The notes beneath the pieces are model-generated. The model saw nothing but the letters and a program-made list of their open reading frames with translations. It did not search any database and was not told the DNA's origin. From Candidatus Pacearchaeota archaeon (lineage in GTDB: Archaea; Nanoarchaeota; Nanoarchaeia; Pacearchaeales; GW2011-AR1), in assembly GCA_002686195.1 (NCBI GenBank), contig NZAS01000139.1, forward strand, positions 1 to 24,109: a stretch of DNA of 24,109 bases, written 5' to 3'. This document shows, piece by piece, positions 20,501 to 24,109 of this stretch. A program made the position numbers and the translations under genes. How positions within the stretch are numbered: position 1 is the first letter of the stretch; each line of letters opens with the position of its first letter.

Positions 20501-23304
20501 TCTGACATAATAGTTCTAAAAGAAAAAATTGGGAGATTATACTTTTTACCATCAAAATTCAGATTCCCCTTTTTAGTAAAACCTAACTGACCAATTTCTC
20601 TCGTACCAGTTTGCTTAGCGGCTGACTCTGGAATAAGCATATGTAATCCAGCTTTATCCATATAGGCTTCAAGTTCAGGAGTAGCTGTATGAATCATATA
20701 TTTACCAAGGACCGCTCCCTGCTGAGTATCAGGAGAGACTATAAAGGACTTATTCACCTTACCACTCGTAGGTAACCCTTTATCAAGATTAAGAGCATCT
20801 ACAACAGCTTCTCGTGCATATATAGCACCATCAGTTACCTCAGTATATTCATGAGCACCGCTTTTTAAGTTAATTTTATTTTGGTCATACCAACCATCAG
20901 CATCCTTAAAAAACCCTACTCGGAAATTCCCTCTATTCTTTATTCCTTGTTTCCTTAAATATCCAGAAACAAAAGCTGAATTAGCTGACAATCCTGTATT
21001 GAACCAGATTTGCGCCCTCTTATTATAGGCTTTAGCAGAATTAATCATACCATCACTAAGTACCTTTTCCATTCCTGCACTAAGGTCTTTCATCTCATTG
21101 GTCTTATCTAGCTTAAAGCCATTGTTAGTTATGTCATAAAGTGCATTATGAACATATATCTGTTTATATCTAGCAGATGGATTCTTTATTTTAGGATGCT
21201 TCTGCTTAAAGCGCTCTAAACCAGACTTATATATCTTTTTAAAATCTTTTACCCCAGCTTTCTTGAAAGATTTTTGAATCTCTTTAAAAAACTTATTAGT
21301 TTTCTTTGGATTGTGATGAAGAGTAGGGTGTTTACGCACAAAATACATCTTCTTATTATCGCCCTTACCGCCTATATGATAATATCCCTGTTTCCACATT
21401 TCATTGTGCAACTTATCCATAGCCTCAGATATCTGTCTCCTAGCCTTGCTCTCAGCCGCTTTTTTAAGGTCTTTATCAGACATTTCAGCAAATTTCTGAG
21501 ACTTTCTCATAGCTACACGATTCTGTCTTGTAAGCCCAGCCTCAGCCCTTGTTAAGTCATATTCCTTACCCCTCCATATCATATGGTCAAGTATTCTAAA
21601 GAACCCTTCTTCCTTTTGAGGGGCTTCACCAAAATATTCAGCATACTTCAATGCATATATATCCTCTATAATGGCTCTTTCTTGTGATAAATCTTTTTTA
21701 TTACCAACAGCATTTGTCTTTCCTTTGAGTATCCCAATCTCACCATCAACCATTTCAATCTGGTCAATCCATTGCTTCTTTCTTGTATTCTCAGCCCAGC
21801 GTCTCCACCATCCAGATTGCTCCTCATTAAGAGTAACCTTATAGTTCTTCTCAATAAAATCAACAATCTTTTCCTCAGCACCAAGCGTTGGCTTACCGCC
21901 CCTATGATGCTTAGTCCATTCACTATATATCTCATCACCTATCTTTATACGCTGTACATCTGGAAACTCAGAATCTTTCCAAGACTCCTTTAAATTTTGC
22001 TCAACAAAACCACCCCTACCAGCAATCTTACCAGGCAAATCAGCTATTCTTGCTATATGCATGTCTAAATCATGCGGGTCTTCAAACCTGGGGTCATCTT
22101 TATATGCCTCTCGATAAGCCCTAACCTCGTCTTTGTCTACTGCAAAAGAAACTTCACCAGTAGTCTCATCTATCTCCATCCCTTCTCGATATTCTTTTGA
22201 TAGCTTTTCAATATCCTCAAGCGAAACTCCACGACCCTTTAAAATATCATAAGCAATGTGCATACTCTCTTCTGGTCCAAAGAAATGAGTAAAATCATTC
22301 TTGACTATCTCTTTCATTTCTGGAGTAAGAGTGTCCCACTTAGGATTCAGTTCAGGGTCAGGACCATGGTCTTTTTTTATTGAATCATGTATATACTCAC
22401 GACTCATTCTTGTCTGATACGGAGTCTCTTTAAAACCAAAAAAAGCACCCATAGCATAAGCATATACTTGTTCTTCTGTAGTAGCCCCTTGTAAAGTAGA
22501 TGGCAATCCCTGAAACGCCGCTCCAGCCATAGTCCTAGCAGTAAGGTCTGCCATTTGACCAGGCTCTAGTTTCTTTAAATCGGGACTCCCATTAGATTTT
22601 ATCTGATGTGGTTCTAACCTTTTACCAAATCCTTTTAAATTTCCTATACCTCTGAAAGCACCACCAGCTACAGCTCCAAATCCAGCACTATGGAACATTT
22701 CATTAACCCCATGTGTCCAACTTGATACACCACTTGCTACACCAAGATGGAACGCACCAGACGCCATATCTTTTAAAAGCTCATTATTCTGCATGAATTG
22801 AGGCAAGTCTTTAAGAATAGGTTTAACACTATCAGCTACTTTTTTCTGAGCTTTAGTAGCAATACCCATTGGTATACTCTTGCCCCGTATCCCACGCATA
22901 GCACCAGCAAGTTTTAAAGCACCAAATGCTTTTGCTATACGAGCACCAGGAAGATATCCAACAAAGCCAGCAAGATGTCCCAGGTTCCGTGCAATAGCAC
23001 TAGCAGTATCATCTGGTGCCTCACCAAAATCAGTACCAGTTTTTTCACCAACCCATTCAGGAGGTAGGGTTGTGTAGCCCTCTATCCAGCCCTTACCGAA
23101 CTGTTTTAAACTCTTTTCTATAAAACCATCTTGGTGTTTTTCAGATTTAGCAAAGGGCTTTCTATAATAATAGGCGTGTTTTTCTAATACTTCAAGGTCT
23201 TCTTCCCTATCATCAAAAGCTTCTGGGTAGAGCTGGTATTGTGATACCAGCTTAGAAATTTCTTCTTCACTAAACCGAGGCTTAAATTCGGCAGGTTCAG
23301 CCAA
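14587..23304 (-). CDS. Giant virion-type protein with DxDGD (RNA polymerase-like double-psi barrel) motif, 2905 aa
   Basis: One uninterrupted frame of 8.7 kb. The start is TTG 23304 with GGAGGA four bases upstream. Near residue 1195-1245 the order R-V-P...S..GANSLRFQGF...G.L.HPR.M..LGGADLDGDKAF, with Asp triad D1237, D1239, D1241, resembles the DPBB active-site loop (DFDGD) of multisubunit RNA polymerase beta' and crAss-like phage virion polymerases. In those, the three Asp bind catalytic magnesium. The N-terminal 200 residues contain Gly/Ala hydrophobic stretches (about 112-155), and a hydrophobic helix occurs near the C-terminus (DAFMLAMSSLFMYSLF), as in DNA-ejection proteins. Most of the chain is charged and helical. 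It could be a virion-packaged RNA polymerase delivered with the genome, or a structural protein that keeps a degenerate barrel. Neighbours on both sides are also Gly/Ala-rich. Confidence 0.7.
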   Translation of the reverse strand: MAEPAEFKPRFSEEEISKLVSQYQLYPEAFDDREEDLEVLEKHAYYYRKPFAKSEKHQDGFIEKSLKQFGKGWIEGYTTLPPEWVGEKTGTDFGEAPDDTASAIARNLGHLAGFVGYLPGARIAKAFGALKLAGAMRGIRGKSIPMGIATKAQKKVADSVKPILKDLPQFMQNNELLKDMASGAFHLGVASGVSSWTHGVNEMFHSAGFGAVAGGAFRGIGNLKGFGKRLEPHQIKSNGSPDLKKLEPGQMADLTARTMAGAAFQGLPSTLQGATTEEQVYAYAMGAFFGFKETPYQTRMSREYIHDSIKKDHGPDPELNPKWDTLTPEMKEIVKNDFTHFFGPEESMHIAYDILKGRGVSLEDIEKLSKEYREGMEIDETTGEVSFAVDKDEVRAYREAYKDDPRFEDPHDLDMHIARIADLPGKIAGRGGFVEQNLKESWKDSEFPDVQRIKIGDEIYSEWTKHHRGGKPTLGAEEKIVDFIEKNYKVTLNEEQSGWWRRWAENTRKKQWIDQIEMVDGEIGILKGKTNAVGNKKDLSQERAIIEDIYALKYAEYFGEAPQKEEGFFRILDHMIWRGKEYDLTRAEAGLTRQNRVAMRKSQKFAEMSDKDLKKAAESKARRQISEAMDKLHNEMWKQGYYHIGGKGDNKKMYFVRKHPTLHHNPKKTNKFFKEIQKSFKKAGVKDFKKIYKSGLERFKQKHPKIKNPSARYKQIYVHNALYDITNNGFKLDKTNEMKDLSAGMEKVLSDGMINSAKAYNKRAQIWFNTGLSANSAFVSGYLRKQGIKNRGNFRVGFFKDADGWYDQNKINLKSGAHEYTEVTDGAIYAREAVVDALNLDKGLPTSGKVNKSFIVSPDTQQGAVLGKYMIHTATPELEAYMDKAGLHMLIPESAAKQTGTREIGQLGFTKKGNLNFDGKKYNLPIFSFRTIMSEITSDKYIKNQRLPKQMFSTLSAYGFKDVDPNTIKEMYEELSNRAFNGTEKGREYVKKFTENMSDENITNLVDNIEDIPVQKLLEMMRNPKYEKFSTKAYEKILRLNREHIESLAEEGELSRDELSRESEINAEFETIIERLSKLYPEGSMGAYLHKFSRDYRMTAMRNFVVTQLTRPKLENSATSRMRPWEIGLRHPNKETSRLRNEDDIFFLDDGFKSLRINDSIIIKGRNTLGEIWEDYQAGKYKGNQDAIEQVLHGTVMRVPMDSISGANSLRFQGFTGVKGFGSLLHPRTMKALGGADLDGDKAFIFFGGEDVGFRQKWREMYHSQRDEYVDKAKNQEKHNKEAIDPDTKTSYRSQLAVDSPDIRNEGSHIVSQYSPYWRGFMSEGASSGRDMLGFAVTNRAAVIGAYNAIRGHDGPKVAMKEIVLESKGRDVLDKDGKPRTASIVLGKDSYSVPFVMKGRTYRIVFKAKTGEKDLQRFREMSRATIALGSDPMDEAGLKGVDVFSSKVLDTLFSYEVRDMRGKTSVVNPRLTKMVNDGKMDFLKGKGLHRLFFKTNSVLYGKNYIEGRAHSYPEIRSGLDAMTFLSESSRNTLMSMLSESMKDVNWSDNIFRHVDHKRLEVLYSQNRDFAEQNEWLKEVLGRTSISTPWGKFIDRIFTNRLHTREGLEKIAKDEDAFIKFRDESFINKKGEKIYVMGEVPYDLKPTNTGNYDYRRNYLDRMVLKAEEFLVNDISDMASLKTLTDLIKKNGYSKELITETHKVSEVIKDMTVQMARRRRDKDDLIKDSSFDEQESNKKFEELQRDNFGIEDKGTAKLDQVRIDTKIREWKKGRPQSEKDLFDVLFLSTFQRGHLDTIAKLKKKGHLSRGEAILLETLEKQANNTSLMRAAMNSKAVADKNLKKFFDDYDSLLSKTKTDLSDAEIELVMKEYTGKKKVTSFRDENGNLIKGEMIETSDLSEADRTYLENIAPFEGIHRGKVTDPELKEVYFSIKDHLEHYHNLDARNINGLFRGIVGKNMNQATKYDLKLLDNYLKEMRSGTWFRKAMDWMVGKDKNPDIMRSYYWMFPEAIDRNLMREPGMVEWVKDVGPYKDRLGNTIMGEIRRPTGLLGELQQWAVRGQEYSMQKHEQEKDKMKENLRPFVSAVEDGDALFDIAVAMRERRMIPRVLRKKYKDNHHRLTFYEMEYENNWKEVEGKYNELKNKMYRVPMEEETRLMSGDEIVRAINDQITKQNTDVHKWLVGDTEFVESWLAKGRDKNGKESFKSLQNLRKEFMKYLIDTGRKHEQIPIEKFGIDGLRQITKRVLLSLTPGKLMTRNEWAKVSKKLEVTPFDVTGEFPFDVYFPHVSFDRKVADSRLKKVIEHIFSDPNITKEEKQAEIRKLMYQYKQLTGDFMAKDDMTENFDAIQDALKEQALGRKEKAKNILMSDLKRVGNQFSRNAHIGGWSREPEAYDQYMKNIIDTFNKQVAQLASRVSMHSFNEKFYKRTKDAELTHRWTNFFKLYTQSMMGYPAHIPESVMNDPLMKIKGTPYKWLADSQAKKRIDYIGKRLGVGRKELEKWNLDETTLDELSGVEYSQLQAWGALEAKWQLASLLAHPKSSIANLYGGTVHTWISAGTKNLKNARNFEYLQTHINPKWKSMKDVEQWINELGIIEEFLIYEAGLNPKIKSKRYDDFVKDVVKKIKRDPELSDTSLNQLRKKYGVTDTAWNFAASFMRLPERMLRRDAFMSHYLMAKERFGGAIKDFDNPFLIQMAKKGVKGTQFLYSAPFRPIWTNSTLGRVFSRFQLWSWNSVRFRNDTIREAHIHGFQEGTPEFERFKRMAQADAFMLAMSSLFMYSLFENALPAPWNWFQDTADLLMGDDKEKERAFYGSPLGPVQAVVPPAFRLLPPLFKGMMTDDYSKLTDYYLWTIPPFGRLIRDVVGPGGAVENPYYAIAKFTGMPVMQIADLVKKDRDERLGGKFIYG

Positions 23305-23316
23305 TTTGTCCTCCTA

Positions 23317-24109
23317 TTATTCTATGTCTTTTAATATGTCGTATAAATTATACAAGTCTGAGGCTACCCATCCAGCGGTTACTAGTGTTCCTATGCCAAG
23401 AGTTCCGGTTCCAACAATACCAGATAAAACACCCTTAGCCGCAACTTTAGCCGCTAATTTTGCCCCACCTTTTTCTAAAACTCGCTTCAAAATATAAGGT
23501 GCCCCTTTTCTACGAACAACATCTTGCACCTTTTTGTAAATATGTGGAGCGCCAAGTACAGTAGCAGTACCAGCAACAGCACCTGATGCCTCACCAATCA
23601 AATCTGCATTATGTTCACCAACGCCTAAAGCACTAGCCGCACCAGAACCAAGTTGGTCAGCAACTGCACCAGCGGCTATTGTAGCCCCAAGAGTTTTAAC
23701 CATGCCCAATCCCTTAATAGGACCTAAATCAAGGTCTTTTTTACCCTCGATAGCCTGTCTAACGGCACCGCCCTTATCTCCAAGTTTTTCTAAGTTTTTC
23801 CAAATATTTCTAGATGTAAATGGCTGACCACTCTTTGAAGTATTAACTATTACACCTCTTAATTGGTCACCCATCTGCTGAGTAATTTTGCCATCCTTTA
23901 TGCCCTTAGTTATCCCCTTCTGAATAGCACCCATTTGATTGGGGTTAATAATATCATCTACAAGAGTAACACGGGCAGGATTAAGACCAAGTTGACCAGC
24001 AGGATTTACTATAGGAGAACCACCAGCTTTAGCTGGCATATTCCAAGCTTTTGCACCTGGACCAAGAAGCTTCTGAGCCTCTTTAGATATACTAGACGAC
24101 CCTTTGCCA
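23317..24109 (-). CDS. Gly/Ala-rich internal virion-type protein, 5'-partial
   Basis: The frame stays open for 23 codons upstream of the first in-frame ATG (24039) to the window edge, with natural-looking sequence (GKGSSSISKEAQKLLGPGAKAW). The true start therefore lies outside. The visible part has several Gly/Ala/Val hydrophobic stretches (TIAAGAVADQLGSGAASALG, GAVAGTATVLGAP, GIVGTGTLGIGTLVTAGWVA) likely to insert in or cross membranes, and ends acidic (YDILKDIE). Eleven base pairs separate its stop from the giant gene's start. It is probably another internal or ejection protein of the same operon; no family recognised. Confidence 0.65.
   Translation of the reverse strand, partial: GKGSSSISKEAQKLLGPGAKAWNMPAKAGGSPIVNPAGQLGLNPARVTLVDDIINPNQMGAIQKGITKGIKDGKITQQMGDQLRGVIVNTSKSGQPFTSRNIWKNLEKLGDKGGAVRQAIEGKKDLDLGPIKGLGMVKTLGATIAAGAVADQLGSGAASALGVGEHNADLIGEASGAVAGTATVLGAPHIYKKVQDVVRRKGAPYILKRVLEKGGAKLAAKVAAKGVLSGIVGTGTLGIGTLVTAGWVASDLYNLYDILKDIE

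Noticed and set aside
14929..23077. Many plus-strand ORFs of 60-93 codons opposite the giant gene
   Set aside because: They lie antisense to one uninterrupted 2905-codon frame, lack ribosome sites and have unlikely compositions.
1..24109. CRISPR arrays, insertion sequences, integrase or attachment sites
   Set aside because: No regularly spaced repeats, transposase or integrase motifs, or paired attachment repeats were seen.

Overview
The window looks like part of a tailed-phage (or prophage) genome. It is AT-rich and densely packed, with many small overlapping genes, start/stop overlaps of the TAATG and ATGA kind, and strong GGAGG-type Shine-Dalgarno sites. It carries a phage replication/recombination cassette and a very large virion-type protein, and no cellular housekeeping genes. 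The strong Shine-Dalgarno sites suggest a host that uses them heavily. I cannot name the host.

Layout. (1) Bases 1-944 have no credible gene but fold into many perfect long-range helices. I read this as a giant structured noncoding RNA of the GOLLD/ROOL type by size and context. A tRNA-Met-like gene with an odd T-arm follows directly (951-1024). (2) 1058-2608 holds seven small overlapping plus-strand genes, including two zinc ribbons, one membrane protein and one protein with an AT-hook. (3) 2639-6303 is the highlight: a complete ubiquitin-like conjugation set. It encodes a 68-aa beta-grasp Ubl, a 556-aa E2-like protein with an HPx...Cys active site, a JAMM/JAB isopeptidase, and a ThiF/E1-like adenylating enzyme. 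Two RNA hairpin elements lie between these genes. (4) 6224-10656 is the replication/recombination cassette: Sak4-like ATPase, an SSB-position protein, AEP primase-helicase fusion, RHH protein, Gp157-like protein, a small hydrophobic protein and an HTH protein. The E1 gene overlaps the Sak4-like gene by 80 bp, so the Ubl system is joined directly to this cassette. (5) 10661-12881 holds an HNH nuclease and seven small genes, with two further RNA hairpins, and ends at a strong terminator (12908-12937). (6) 12961-24109 runs on the minus strand: a 493-aa protein, a 55-aa Cys-rich protein, a 2905-aa giant protein and an open-ended Gly/Ala-rich protein. These look like internal virion or DNA-ejection proteins. 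The giant protein carries a DxDGD motif in a context like the double-psi beta-barrel of multisubunit-type and crAss-like phage RNA polymerases.

How it may work together (inference): the plus strand is the early/replication arm and the minus strand the virion arm, converging at about 12.9 kb. Activated Ubl (E1, then E2) could modify phage replication proteins or host proteins early in infection. JAB would mature the Ubl precursor, whose C-terminus reads SG-LV, and would also remove the modifier. No separate E3, no CBASS cyclase and no effector are present in the window.
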